Positions 33,741 to 42,432 of a DNA stretch of 64,000 bases are shown one piece after another. Made by a program: the position numbers and the translations under genes. Every line of letters begins with the position of its first letter. Position 1 is the stretch's first letter. The stretch lies in the NCBI RefSeq assembly GCF_030410485.1, contig NZ_JAUHHC010000005.1:124001-188000 (forward strand). The letters run 5' to 3'. Origin of the DNA: Roseateles violae (GTDB lineage: Bacteria > Pseudomonadota > Gammaproteobacteria > Burkholderiales > Burkholderiaceae_C). The notes beneath the pieces are model-generated. The model was given only the letters and a program-made list of their open reading frames with translations. It was not told the origin of the DNA and searched no databases.

Positions 33741-36704
33741 TTGCGCGACGCCGTTGAAAACTTCCTCAACACCGCCGCCGCCCGGATTCTTCCGGCGGCG
33801 GTGCTCGTCATTGCGGGGCTGGCTTTCTTCTGGCATCTGCGCCAACCGGTTCAGGATCGTGGTATTCCGCTGGCGTTGACCGTCTGGGAACAGACATCGT
33901 CGATCGCACGCGACCTGCCCTTCATAGCCGAGCGCCTGTCCGAGCAACCCTCGCGCGCCTCGGTTGAGACTCGGCTGTCCACGCATCCCTTCTGGCTCGC
34001 AACCAAGGCCAAGGCACCGCCCGAAGGGGGCAACTGGGCGGTCGAGTTTCCGTCGCGCCATGCAATGGATCTGCAGTGCTGGGACCGCCATGACGGCCGC
34101 TTGCTGGGTCAGGTCGACCGGGACAGCGACAACGGCGGTGCGCTGAAGGCGACCCGCGGTGGATTTGCCTTGAATGTCGCTGCCGGCACCGAGGTGGTCG
34201 ATCTGATCTGCCGTTCGACCTTCCGCGGCCCCGCCAAGCTGACGGCACAGGTCTGGGGCGCCGCAGCGCTGAACGCCGCCGAGGATCAATTCCAGCGCAT
34301 CGGTTCGATGATCGAGGTCGGCCTCGGCGTGCTGGCGATGTCGATGGCGCTGATCGCGACGATCAATCGGAGCCGCCTCTACTGGGCCTTCGTCGGCTGG
34401 CTCTTCGTCAGCATGCGCATGGCCCTGCTGTCGGATGGCTCGGACTTCCTGCTGTTCGGCATGCCGCTGCCGGCTGCCCTGCTGACACCGATGCGGCAAT
34501 GGACCGTCTGTACCTACTTCGTGCTGACGGTCACCGTCTTCGGCCTGCTTTTTCGGCAGGAGATGATCGACATCGGCGCGCGCTGGCTGCTGCGTTTGCA
34601 GCAGGTCAGCTGCGTTTTGATGCTGCTGCTTTGCGCCACCCTGAGCTTCGAGCAGGTACTGCCGGTGCTGTGGATAGGCTCGGCGCTGCTGTTCGCCATC
34701 ACGCTGCCGCAGATCTACCGGACCTTGCGCCGCCCGCATTCGCGCCCCGCGCTGTGGTATGCCTCATCCATCGTCGTCGCGCTCGTGGCAACGCTGAACG
34801 AGGTCGTCGCCGCGGCGATTGGCCAGCAGGCACTGATGCGCGGGCTGAACAGCGTTACCGCCGCAATCGCGACGGCGCTGCTCGCTTCGGCCGCCGTGGC
34901 CGAACATATGCGCACCGATCGGCGCCAACGCGAGCAGGCGCAGCGGACGATGAAGGCGGCCTACGACGATTCGCCGATCGGCCTGTTCACCGTGCGAGAC
35001 GGCGAGACCATCGTCAACGCCAACCCGGCCTTCAAGACGATGCTGGGCTTGTCGGCCAGCAGTGAGGCGCTGCCACTGGCCTGCGTGTTCGGCGACGAGG
35101 TGGTCGGCGAGTTCCTGATGCTCAACGCGATGGCAGCCCCGGCGGCGCTCGATCTGCAAGCACGGCCGCTCAACGGCGGCGCGAATGGACGGGATGAAGG
35201 CGGCGAGCGCTGGTTCGCGATCAAGGCGTCGACGATAGACGGCCGCATCTTCGAAGGCTCGCTGCAGGACATCACGGAACGGGTGCGCGCGACCTCGCGG
35301 CTGGAGTTCCTGGTCAACCACGACCCGCTGACCGAATGCCTGAACCTGCGCGGCCTGTCGCGCAAGTTCGAGCGCGCCCAGCAGCCGCCCAAGACACTGG
35401 CCTATTTCGATCTCGACCGCTTCAAGCTGATCAACGATCTCTACGGCCATGGCGCCGGCGACGCGGTGCTGAAGCAGGTCTGCGAACGCATCCGCAGCCA
35501 GCTCGGCGCGGCCGATCTGCTGGCTCGCGTCGGCGGCGACGAGTTCGTCGTCGCCTTCCCGCATGCCTCGATCGCCGAAGCATCGCAGCGCTGCCAGAAC
35601 ATCTGCGCGCTGATCGCCTCGGCGCCATTCCAGATCGACACGCAGCGCTTCGCGCTGAGCATCTCCGGCGGCCTGGTCGCGACCGACGGTTTCGGCGACG
35701 CCGAACTGAAGGAAATCGTCTCGGCCGCCGACACCCTGTGCCGCATGGCCAAGAAGCGGCCGTCCGAGCGCCTGGTCGTGATGGACGGCGGCGATGCCTT
35801 CTTCAAGCACCACAAGAACGAGCTCGAGCTGATCGGCTGCCTGGAGCGCGGCGAAACGCCCGAGGGCCTGTTCCTGATGATGCAGCCGGAGCTCTCGCTG
35901 AACGCGCCGCTCGACTCGCTGAACTTCGAAGTGCTGCTGCGCATGCGCAAGCCCAGCGGCGAGCTGGTGCCGGCGCAGATCATCATCGAGGCGGCCGAGG
36001 CCCATGCAAAGACGGCCATCATCGACCACTGGGTCGTCTCGACGACGATCGCCTGGCTGGAGGCGCATGCCTCGCAGTTGCGCAAGACGCAGTTCGTCGG
36101 CGTCAATCTCTCGGGCAGCTCGCTGAACGACGAGGCCTTCGTCGAGGATCTGTTCCGCCTGTTCGAGTACCACCGCGACGCGGTCTCGCGCCTGTGCATC
36201 GAGATCACCGAGACGGTGGCGCTGACCGATATGGTCCATATGCAGCGCTTCATCGACCGCGCCCGCGATCTGGGCGTCAAGGTGGCCTTGGACGACTTCG
36301 GCGCCGGCTATTCCTCGTTCGGCTACCTGAAGGGCCTGTCGGTCGACGCGCTGAAGCTGGACGGTTCCCTGGTCCGCGATGCCGCCAGCAACCCGGCCAG
36401 CATGGCCATCCTGGCCGCGCTGGGCGGTCTGGTGCGCAGCCTGGGCATGAAATCGATCGGCGAATATGCCGAGAACCTGCCGGTGCTGAAGGCGCTGGTC
36501 GCGGCCGGCGTGGACTATGCGCAGGGCTATGCAATCAGCCGGCCGGTGATGCCGGAGCGTATCCTCGAGGCCGATTCGGCCGCCGACTTCATCACCGATC
36601 CGGAGATCGCCGCCTTCGTGCGCAAGCTGCAGGCCCGCGATCCGCACACGATCCCGCTGTTCTCCGAACGTGCCGATGCAGCCCTGACCGGCATGCTGCA
36701 CTGA
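33741..36704 (+). CDS. Membrane GGDEF-EAL c-di-GMP turnover protein with 7TM sensor and PAS
   Basis: This 987-residue protein has an N-terminal helix, a periplasmic beta-rich part, seven hydrophobic segments (about residues 195-395), a PAS domain (DDSPIGLFTVRDGETIVNANP), a GGDEF domain with intact VGGDEF (about residues 597-602) and an EAL-type domain. The EAL triplet reads Glu-Val-Leu (FEVLLRM, near 730), which is found in active enzymes. IEITE, ALDDFGAGYSSF, the catalytic lysine in ALKLDG and the Gln in YAQGY are all present. It can therefore both make and break c-di-GMP, or one domain regulates the other. Start is TTG with GGGAG 6 nt upstream, inside leader pairing. Stops 3 bp before the convergent FeeM-like gene. 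Confidence 0.9.
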   Translation: MRDAVENFLNTAAARILPAAVLVIAGLAFFWHLRQPVQDRGIPLALTVWEQTSSIARDLPFIAERLSEQPSRASVETRLSTHPFWLATKAKAPPEGGNWAVEFPSRHAMDLQCWDRHDGRLLGQVDRDSDNGGALKATRGGFALNVAAGTEVVDLICRSTFRGPAKLTAQVWGAAALNAAEDQFQRIGSMIEVGLGVLAMSMALIATINRSRLYWAFVGWLFVSMRMALLSDGSDFLLFGMPLPAALLTPMRQWTVCTYFVLTVTVFGLLFRQEMIDIGARWLLRLQQVSCVLMLLLCATLSFEQVLPVLWIGSALLFAITLPQIYRTLRRPHSRPALWYASSIVVALVATLNEVVAAAIGQQALMRGLNSVTAAIATALLASAAVAEHMRTDRRQREQAQRTMKAAYDDSPIGLFTVRDGETIVNANPAFKTMLGLSASSEALPLACVFGDEVVGEFLMLNAMAAPAALDLQARPLNGGANGRDEGGERWFAIKASTIDGRIFEGSLQDITERVRATSRLEFLVNHDPLTECLNLRGLSRKFERAQQPPKTLAYFDLDRFKLINDLYGHGAGDAVLKQVCERIRSQLGAADLLARVGGDEFVVAFPHASIAEASQRCQNICALIASAPFQIDTQRFALSISGGLVATDGFGDAELKEIVSAADTLCRMAKKRPSERLVVMDGGDAFFKHHKNELELIGCLERGETPEGLFLMMQPELSLNAPLDSLNFEVLLRMRKPSGELVPAQIIIEAAEAHAKTAIIDHWVVSTTIAWLEAHASQLRKTQFVGVNLSGSSLNDEAFVEDLFRLFEYHRDAVSRLCIEITETVALTDMVHMQRFIDRARDLGVKVALDDFGAGYSSFGYLKGLSVDALKLDGSLVRDAASNPASMAILAALGGLVRSLGMKSIGEYAENLPVLKALVAAGVDYAQGYAISRPVMPERILEADSAADFITDPEIAAFVRKLQARDPHTIPLFSERADAALTGMLH

Positions 36705-36707
36705 GAC

Positions 36708-37478
36708 TCAGGTTAGAACGGCGCCGCTGGCGCGACGCAAGGGAATGCTCGAATGGAGGGCATGGTTGCGGACACCGGGTGTCGGGTTGGTCACGCCCCA
36801 GACCACGCTGAGATCGCGCACGGCGTCAAGATCGATGTCGGGGTGCCGGGTCTGGAAAGCAAAGCCATACAGCGGATGCTCGGCCTGGCGCCAGATCGGC
36901 TCGGCTTCGGCGACGGCCATGCTCATTACGCGGTGCGGCAAGCCGCCCGCATGGGCCATTGGATAGAAGGCGCCCGACTCGGCGACGTCGGTATAAAGCA
37001 GGCCATCGTAAATCCGGTCCACCGGCCGCCGGCCGGCAACGACCAGCCAATCGGCGCCCTGCCCCAGGCTGTAGAGATAAAAGGCCTTGAACAGTGCATT
37101 GCGCACCAGCGAGGCATTGCCGCCGCTCTGCACGCTGAGCCGCGTCGCTTCGACCAGGCGCTTGCCCTGATAGCGCGCGGGTAGCGTCATCGACGCTTCG
37201 AGCGGCAGCGGCTTCAGCACATTGGTGTGCGTCCGCAAGGTGCCCAGTATCGTGCCGTCGAGCTTGGACTTGGCCACGATGACTTCGCAGCCCCATTCGA
37301 AATCGGCCGGCTCCGGCTCTGACAAACGCTGCCCCAGTTCGGGCAAGTGTCGGCCATAGGCAAGTGCACGCATCCGCGCCACTTCGGTCAGTTCGTCTCG
37401 GTTCGCAATGGTGACGCGAAACGGCAAACGTTCGCTGAGGCCCCCCTCGAAGCCTCCGGGGCTACCCGGCTTTGTCAT
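36708..37478 (-). CDS. FeeM-like N-acyltransferase (GNAT fold)
   Basis: This 256-residue cytosolic protein has the arrangement of N-acyl amino acid synthase FeeM-type proteins: VTIANRDELTEVARMRALAYGRH at the start, a central VEATRLSVQSGG core strand and a terminal half with WLVVAGRRPVDRIY. FeeM and related enzymes transfer an acyl chain from acyl-ACP to an amino acid such as tyrosine, giving signal-like lipids. Autoinducer synthases share this fold. No acyl carrier protein or fee-type gene cluster is present. The spacer upstream (37479-37689) holds a perfect GTGAAC-CA-GTTCAC palindrome. Start at ATG 37478. Confidence 0.7.
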   Translation of the reverse strand: MTKPGSPGGFEGGLSERLPFRVTIANRDELTEVARMRALAYGRHLPELGQRLSEPEPADFEWGCEVIVAKSKLDGTILGTLRTHTNVLKPLPLEASMTLPARYQGKRLVEATRLSVQSGGNASLVRNALFKAFYLYSLGQGADWLVVAGRRPVDRIYDGLLYTDVAESGAFYPMAHAGGLPHRVMSMAVAEAEPIWRQAEHPLYGFAFQTRHPDIDLDAVRDLSVVWGVTNPTPGVRNHALHSSIPLRRASGAVLT

Positions 37479-37525
37479 GACAGCTCTTTCTTGTTGGCGG
37501 CCGCGCCCTCCGCGCGGCTCAATTC

Positions 37526-37539
37526 GTGAACCAGTTCAC
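37526..37539. promoter_or_regulatory. Inverted repeat upstream of the FeeM-like gene
   Basis: GTGAAC-CA-GTTCAC is a perfect inverted repeat with 6-bp arms, 48 bp upstream of the FeeM-like start. CAGTT-CACA-AACTG overlaps it as a second repeat (37532-37545). It could be an operator. Nothing else recognisable is in the 37479-37689 spacer. Confidence 0.4.
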
Positions 37540-37689
37540 AAACTGACCCACGCAGGCCGAACTTAGCGCAGCCGTCCAAGCCGCGCAAGCGGCTTCACCC
37601 CGGGCGCGTCATCGGCGCCACAACCGAGTCAAGACCCGACCCTGCGCTCGGCTGTCACGAAAAAGAAAGAAGAAACGGGCGGAAATCGC

Positions 37690-37875
37690 TCAGAGCAGCA
37701 AGGCCAGGCGCTCAAGGATCAGCACCGCGAAGAAGGCCAGCCCCGCCAGCACCGTCCACTTGACGATGACCAGGCCGCGGCGGCGCCAGACGAGCTGGCG
37801 GGTGCCGATATACATCGCGAAGCAGACGACGGCGGCAAACAGCAGCAGGCCGACGACGAGGCGGAAGATCAGCAT
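37690..37875 (-). CDS. Small inner-membrane protein downstream of lpxC
   Basis: This 61-residue protein is two hydrophobic helices (residues 1-22 and 38-58) joined by a basic loop (GTRQLVWRRRG), so it likely spans the inner membrane twice with the loop in the cytosol. It starts 25 bp after the lpxC stop on the same strand and is probably cotranscribed. Small proteins of this shape follow lpxC in several Burkholderiales, but I know no function for them. The frame can extend 17 codons upstream into the lpxC end; the ATG at 37875 gives the better membrane start. Confidence 0.7.
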   Translation of the reverse strand: MLIFRLVVGLLLFAAVVCFAMYIGTRQLVWRRRGLVIVKWTVLAGLAFFAVLILERLALLL

Positions 37876-37900
37876 GAGTTCGGGTATTCCCTGAACCGAT

Positions 37901-38836
37901 TTACCAGGCCGGCGCCAGTTCGGCAAAGCCCTGCGGGGCCTCGCGCTCGTCGTCGAAGCTGACGATCTCGTAGGCCTCGGGGTCGGCCAGCAACGCGCGC
38001 AGCAGCTTGTTGTTCAGCGCATGGCCGCCCTTGAACGAGGTGTAGGCGGCCAGGAGCGGATGGCCGACGACCTGCATATCGCCGATCGCATCGAGGATCT
38101 TGTGCTTGACGAACTCGTCGTCGTAGCGCAGCCCGTCGGCGTTCAGCACGCGGTAGTCGTCGACGACGATGGCGTTGTCCATCGAGCCGCCCAGGGTCAG
38201 GCCGCGCGAGCGCATCAGCTCGATATCGCTGGTCATGCCAAAGGTGCGCGCGCGGGCGATCTCGCGCTTGTACTGGCCCGAGCCCATGTCGAACACATAG
38301 TGCTGGCCGGTCGCCGAGACGGCCGGATTGTCGAACTCGATTTGGAAGCTCAGGGTGTAGCCATGGTGCGGCTCCAGCCTGGCCCACATCAGGCGCTTGC
38401 CCTCGCCCTGGCGCACCTCGACGGTTTTCTTGACGCGCAGAAAGCGCTTGGGCGCATCCTGCAGCGCGATGCCGGCGCTCTGCAGCAGGTAGACGAAGCT
38501 GGCCGCCGAACCGTCGAGCACCGGCACCTCGTCGGCGCTGATGTCGATATAGAGATTGTCCAGGCCTAGGCCCGCGCAGGCCGAGAGCAGGTGCTCGATC
38601 GTCTGCACCTTGGGGCCGCCCGGTTCGCCACCGGGGCTGATCGTCGTCGCCATCCGGGTGTCGCAGACCGACTCGGCGCTGACCGGGATCTCGACCGGCT
38701 GGCTCAAGTCGACGCGGCGGAACACCAGGCCGGTATCGGCCGGCGCCGGTCGCAGGGTCAGCTCGACCTTCTGGCCGCTGTGGATGCCGACGCCGACGGC
38801 CCGCGTCAGCGACTTGATGGTTCTTTGTTGCAGCAT
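37901..38836 (-). CDS. lpxC: UDP-3-O-acyl-N-acetylglucosamine deacetylase
   Basis: This 311-residue zinc enzyme removes the N-acetyl group of UDP-3-O-acyl-GlcNAc, the committed step of lipid A synthesis. Visible marks are [20 protein letters not shown] at the start, the zinc ligands in TIEHLLSA and [11 protein letters not shown], the [10 protein letters not shown] segment and the catalytic-site [11 protein letters not shown]. It lies 17 bp downstream of an orphan histidine kinase, which sits between it and ftsZ. In most proteobacteria lpxC directly follows ftsZ or a small spacer. LpxC levels are usually controlled by proteolysis, and the C-terminal tail (FAELAPAW) would be the place for it. 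Confidence 0.96.
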   Translation of the reverse strand: MLQQRTIKSLTRAVGVGIHSGQKVELTLRPAPADTGLVFRRVDLSQPVEIPVSAESVCDTRMATTISPGGEPGGPKVQTIEHLLSACAGLGLDNLYIDISADEVPVLDGSAASFVYLLQSAGIALQDAPKRFLRVKKTVEVRQGEGKRLMWARLEPHHGYTLSFQIEFDNPAVSATGQHYVFDMGSGQYKREIARARTFGMTSDIELMRSRGLTLGGSMDNAIVVDDYRVLNADGLRYDDEFVKHKILDAIGDMQVVGHPLLAAYTSFKGGHALNNKLLRALLADPEAYEIVSFDDEREAPQGFAELAPAW

Positions 38837-38853
38837 GGCCCGATTGTCGGTGA

Positions 38854-40893
38854 TTACCCGGGGTTCTGCTGAGTCGGGCCCTTGCGCAACACCGGCAGCC
38901 GCAGGCTCAGCCGCGTGCCGTGGCCGGGGCTGCTGTCGATGCGCACATGGCCGCCCAGGCGCTGGGCGCGGCGCTGCTGGCTCTTCAGGCCGCGGCCGGC
39001 CGGCGCATTGCCGACGTCGAAGCCGTCGCCGTCGTCCTCCACGCGGATCTCGACATAGCTGCCGTGATGCCGCGTCACCATGCGCACCCGCGTCGCCCGC
39101 GCATGCTTGAGCACATTGGACAGCGCCTCCTGCATCAGCCGCAGCACATGCAGCGCGTCGGGCGGCTCCAGCCATTCGAGCGGGGGCAGGTCTTGCACGT
39201 CCCATTCGAGCACCAGGCCGCCAGCCTGCAGGCGCTTGCCCAGGCGGTAACGCATCGTCGCCAGCAGCGAGACCAGATCGTGGCCGACCGGCTCCAGCGA
39301 ATCGATCACCAGGCGCAGATCGTCCACGCATTCGCGCAGCACCTCGACCACCTTGTCCTGGTCCATGCTGCCCTGCTCGACGGCGACCATCGCCGACAGC
39401 AGCGAGGAGCCCAGGCCGTCGTGCATGTCCTGCATCAGACGCTGCCGCTCGATCAGCAGCGCCTGCTGGCGCTCGGCCTCGCGCAGGCGGTCGTGCTGCG
39501 CCTGCAGCTGCGCGCCCTGCTGCTCGAGCTTCTGCGCCAGACTGGCATTGGTCAGCTCCACCTCGTCGAGCGCGCCGACATAGCGTCGCTGCACCGCATA
39601 GAGAAAGCTGACGACGATGATCAGCGTCGCAAACGGCATCAGGTAGATGTGCTCGGGCCAGGCCCAGCCGGCCAGCAGGAACAGATCGTGCACGCCCAGG
39701 GCCAGGCCCAGCAGCAGGCTCAGCGCGATCAGCCGCAGCTCGCGGCTGCCCTCGCGCACCGCCACCGCGCCGACGAACAAGGTGCCTATGGTGCCGACGA
39801 TCGCGTTGACCGCATGCTGCAGCACCAGGGTGTCCAGCCAGCTGAGCCAGATCGGCATCGACAGCAGGCTGCTGGCGATGACGAAGATGGCCATCGCGCG
39901 GTCGAACTGCGGATGGCGCTGGCGCGCGAAGCGCAGCGCGAACAGAAAGGTCAGCAGCATCACCCAGGACATCGAGGCGTGCGTCGCCCACCAGAACCAT
40001 TCCAGCCCGAGCCGGGTGCGCGGCAGGTCCAGGTGGTAGTGCAGATTGCGCACCAGCCAGGCCACGGTGGCCAGCGCGAACAGCAGATAGGCCGGCTCCT
40101 CGCGCCGGCGCACCCACAGCGCGAACGAAAACAGGCCCAGCACCACCAAGGTCAGGCCGGTTGCCTGCGGCACGCCGATCTGCAAGGCCCAGCGGCGCTG
40201 GTACTGCGGCTCGAGATCCTCGCGCGCGCCGAGCCAGGCGCTGGAGACCGCATAGAAGCTGTCGCGCAGCACCGGCACCGCGACGACGACATCGAGCTCC
40301 TGCTCCTGGCGCAGCTCGGTCAGCGCGGCCGGGAAGGCGGCCCATAGCGGCCGCACCCATTGCTCGCGCGCGCCGGCCTGGTTGTCGAACACCGGCCGCC
40401 AGCCCTCCTCGGTATGCACCAGCACCGCCGCCGCCATCGTCACCAGCCGAGGCATATAGAGCGCGACGCTGGTCGACCAGCGCCCCTGCGGCGGCGTGTA
40501 GCGCAGCCGGTACCAGCGCATCTGGTATTGCGGGTCCTCGGCCGACAGGCCCTTGCCGGCCTCGCGCGTGCGCACATCTGGCAGGCTGACCGGCCGCCAG
40601 GCGGCCGGATCGTCCGGCGGCTGCAGGCGCGGCGGCAGGTGGTCGGGGAAACTGCCGGGGCCGCCGTCCATGGTGCGCAGCGCCGCCCACCAGGCCTTCA
40701 GATCGTCGGCGCTCCACTGGCTGATCGCCAGCCGCGCCGTCGTCGCCTGCTGGCCGCCGCTGCGCGGCGCCTGTTCCGGCAGCGGAATCATCTGCGCCCC
40801 TGCCGGCTGCAACAGCAGCAGCAGGCCCGAAAACAGCAGGGCCTGCACCAGGGCCAGCGATCGCATCCAGCCGGAACGGAGGGACTCAGCCAT
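38854..40893 (-). CDS. Orphan sensor histidine kinase, 7TM-DISM and HisKA_3
   Basis: This 679-residue protein has a signal peptide or first helix (residues 9-33), a periplasmic region of about 200 residues of beta type, a 7TM block (about residues 235-430), a short coiled coil ([20 protein letters not shown]), a NarL-type phosphoacceptor box [11 protein letters not shown] (His491) and a HATPase domain with [15 protein letters not shown] and DDGDGF. No response regulator is adjacent, so the partner is elsewhere. It sits between the ftsZ terminator and lpxC, probably in one transcript with lpxC. Such 7TM-DISM kinases often sense sugars or envelope ligands. The ribosome binding site is weak. Confidence 0.88.
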   Translation of the reverse strand: MAESLRSGWMRSLALVQALLFSGLLLLLQPAGAQMIPLPEQAPRSGGQQATTARLAISQWSADDLKAWWAALRTMDGGPGSFPDHLPPRLQPPDDPAAWRPVSLPDVRTREAGKGLSAEDPQYQMRWYRLRYTPPQGRWSTSVALYMPRLVTMAAAVLVHTEEGWRPVFDNQAGAREQWVRPLWAAFPAALTELRQEQELDVVVAVPVLRDSFYAVSSAWLGAREDLEPQYQRRWALQIGVPQATGLTLVVLGLFSFALWVRRREEPAYLLFALATVAWLVRNLHYHLDLPRTRLGLEWFWWATHASMSWVMLLTFLFALRFARQRHPQFDRAMAIFVIASSLLSMPIWLSWLDTLVLQHAVNAIVGTIGTLFVGAVAVREGSRELRLIALSLLLGLALGVHDLFLLAGWAWPEHIYLMPFATLIIVVSFLYAVQRRYVGALDEVELTNASLAQKLEQQGAQLQAQHDRLREAERQQALLIERQRLMQDMHDGLGSSLLSAMVAVEQGSMDQDKVVEVLRECVDDLRLVIDSLEPVGHDLVSLLATMRYRLGKRLQAGGLVLEWDVQDLPPLEWLEPPDALHVLRLMQEALSNVLKHARATRVRMVTRHHGSYVEIRVEDDGDGFDVGNAPAGRGLKSQQRRAQRLGGHVRIDSSPGHGTRLSLRLPVLRKGPTQQNPG

Positions 40894-40954
40894 TCAAGGG
40901 CACTTCTTGTTGTTGGCCATGCAATGAGCAAGCATGCCACACAAGCGGGCGCAC

Positions 40955-41012
40955 AAAAATGATGAAGACCCGGCGCGGCGGGAAGGAGGTTGGCGATGCC
41001 GCGCCGGGTCTT
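40955..41012 (-). terminator. Rho-independent terminator after ftsZ
   Basis: Reading the minus strand after the ftsZ stop, a perfect 15-bp stem (AAGACCCGGCGCGGC with its complement, 41012-40998 and 40979-40965) with an 18-nt loop is followed by CATCA and five T residues (40959-40955). It closes the dcw transcript and separates ftsZ from the kinase-lpxC unit. Confidence 0.85.
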
Positions 41013-41050
41013 GCGGGGATGCCGGGCCGAGGGCGCCCGGTCTTCGATCC

Positions 41051-42295
41051 TCAGTCGGCCTGCTTGCGCAGGAAGGCCGGGATCTCGATTTCGTCCATGC
41101 CGTTCGAGGACAGGGCCTCGACCTTGGCGGCGGCCGTGCGGCCGTGGCGCCAGACGCTGGGCACCGGGTTGGCGCCGTAGTCGCCACCATGGGCGCCATG
41201 GCCCAGACCGGCCAGGCCGGCCGCCGCGCTGCTGCCCGGCACGCTGACCTGCTGGGTCAGCACCGGCATATTGTCGGTGCCGGTGCGACGCATCACCTCG
41301 GTCTGGTGCACGACCGACAGCGGGGCCTGCTGGCGCGCACGCTGCGAGCTCAGGCCGGTCGCGATCACCGTCACGCGCAGCGCATCGCCGAGGCTCTCGT
41401 CATAGGCGGTGCCATAGATGATGTGCGCGTCTTCGCTGGCGTAGCGCTTGATCGCGTTCATCGCATTGCGCGACTCGCTCAGCTTGAAGGTGTTGCGATT
41501 CGCGGCGATCAGCACCAGCACGCCACGCGCGCCGGACAGATCGATGCCTTCCAGCAGCGGGCAGGCGACGGCCGCCTCGGCCGCCTTGCTCGCGCGGTCC
41601 GGCCCGCTGGCCTGGGCCGTGCCCATCATCGCCTTGCCCGGCTCGCTCATCACCGTCTTGACGTCCTCGAAGTCGACGTTCACCAGGCCGGGGATGTGGA
41701 TGATGTCGGAGATGCCGCCGACGGCGTTCTTCAGCACGTCGTTGGCATGCGCGAAGGCCTGGTCCTGGGTGACGTCGTCGCCCAGCACGTCGAGCAGCTT
41801 GTCGTTCAGTACGACGATCAGCGAATCGACATTGGCTTCCAGCTCGGCCAGGCCCGCATCGGCGGCCTTCGAGCGGCGATTGCCCTCGAACTCGAAGGGC
41901 TTGGTCACGACGCCGACCGTCAGGATGCCCATTTCCTTGGCCACCTTGGCGATCACCGGCGCGGCGCCGGTGCCGGTGCCGCCGCCCATGCCGGCGGTGA
42001 TGAACAGCATGTGCGCGCCGGCGATCGATTCGCGGATGCGCTCCTCGGCCTCCTCGGCCGCGGCCTTGCCCATTTCCGGCTTGGCACCTGCACCGAGGCC
42101 CGAGCTGCCCAGTTGCAGCAGTTGGTCCGCCTTCGAGCGATTGAGCGCCTGCGCATCGGTATTGGCGCAGATGAATTCCACGCCCTGAACCCCTTGCTCA
42201 ATCATGTGGTCGACCGCGTTGCCGCCGCCGCCGCCAACGCCAATCACCTTGATTTGGGTGCCTTGGTCAAACTCTTCAATCATCTCGATCGCCAT
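41051..42295 (-). CDS. ftsZ: Cell division protein FtsZ
   Basis: This 414-residue GTPase forms the Z ring. It shows VIGVGGGGGNAVDHMI near the N-terminus, the tubulin signature GGGTGTGAAPVIA (about residues 104-116), the T7 loop NVDFEDVK for GTP hydrolysis, and the C-terminal peptide IEIPAFLRKQ that binds FtsA and ZipA-like partners. The unstructured linker is about 60 residues, Gly/Ala-rich. ATG 42295 has a perfect AAGGAGGT 4 nt upstream, and a CATAAT -10 candidate lies at 42318-42313, so ftsZ likely has its own promoter inside the 137-bp ftsA-ftsZ gap. A strong terminator follows. Confidence 0.98.
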   Translation of the reverse strand: MAIEMIEEFDQGTQIKVIGVGGGGGNAVDHMIEQGVQGVEFICANTDAQALNRSKADQLLQLGSSGLGAGAKPEMGKAAAEEAEERIRESIAGAHMLFITAGMGGGTGTGAAPVIAKVAKEMGILTVGVVTKPFEFEGNRRSKAADAGLAELEANVDSLIVVLNDKLLDVLGDDVTQDQAFAHANDVLKNAVGGISDIIHIPGLVNVDFEDVKTVMSEPGKAMMGTAQASGPDRASKAAEAAVACPLLEGIDLSGARGVLVLIAANRNTFKLSESRNAMNAIKRYASEDAHIIYGTAYDESLGDALRVTVIATGLSSQRARQQAPLSVVHQTEVMRRTGTDNMPVLTQQVSVPGSSAAAGLAGLGHGAHGGDYGANPVPSVWRHGRTAAAKVEALSSNGMDEIEIPAFLRKQAD

Positions 42296-42362
42296 ATGAA
42301 CCTCCTTCGCCAATTATGCCCAAGCAAACCGTTGAAAAATACAGGGAACAGCCCTTTTTTTA

Positions 42363-42392
42363 CAAAACTGCCGCCTGATTTCGGCAGTTTTG
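42363..42392. other. Hairpin in the ftsA-ftsZ spacer
   Basis: CAAAACTGCCG and CGGCAGTTTTG form a perfect 11-bp stem with an 8-nt loop. On the minus strand it is followed by a run of A rather than T, so it is not a classic terminator for ftsA. A second GCCGGC-CGCGA-GCCGGC stem is close by (around 42407-42423). Either could slow RNA polymerase or protect mRNA ends between ftsA and ftsZ. Confidence 0.5.
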
Positions 42393-42432
42393 CCATACCC
42401 CAAGCGCCGGCTCGCGGCCGGCGTTCGTCTTT

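Noticed and set aside
31617-34739. 1040-codon minus-strand frame across the ABC exporter and GGDEF-EAL genes
   Set aside because: It spans two unrelated plus-strand genes and their spacer, and its residues are repetitive Gln/Arg/Ala/Gly without domains.
42363-42392. Classic terminator of ftsA
   Set aside because: On the minus strand the stem is followed by A residues, not T; kept only as a hairpin.
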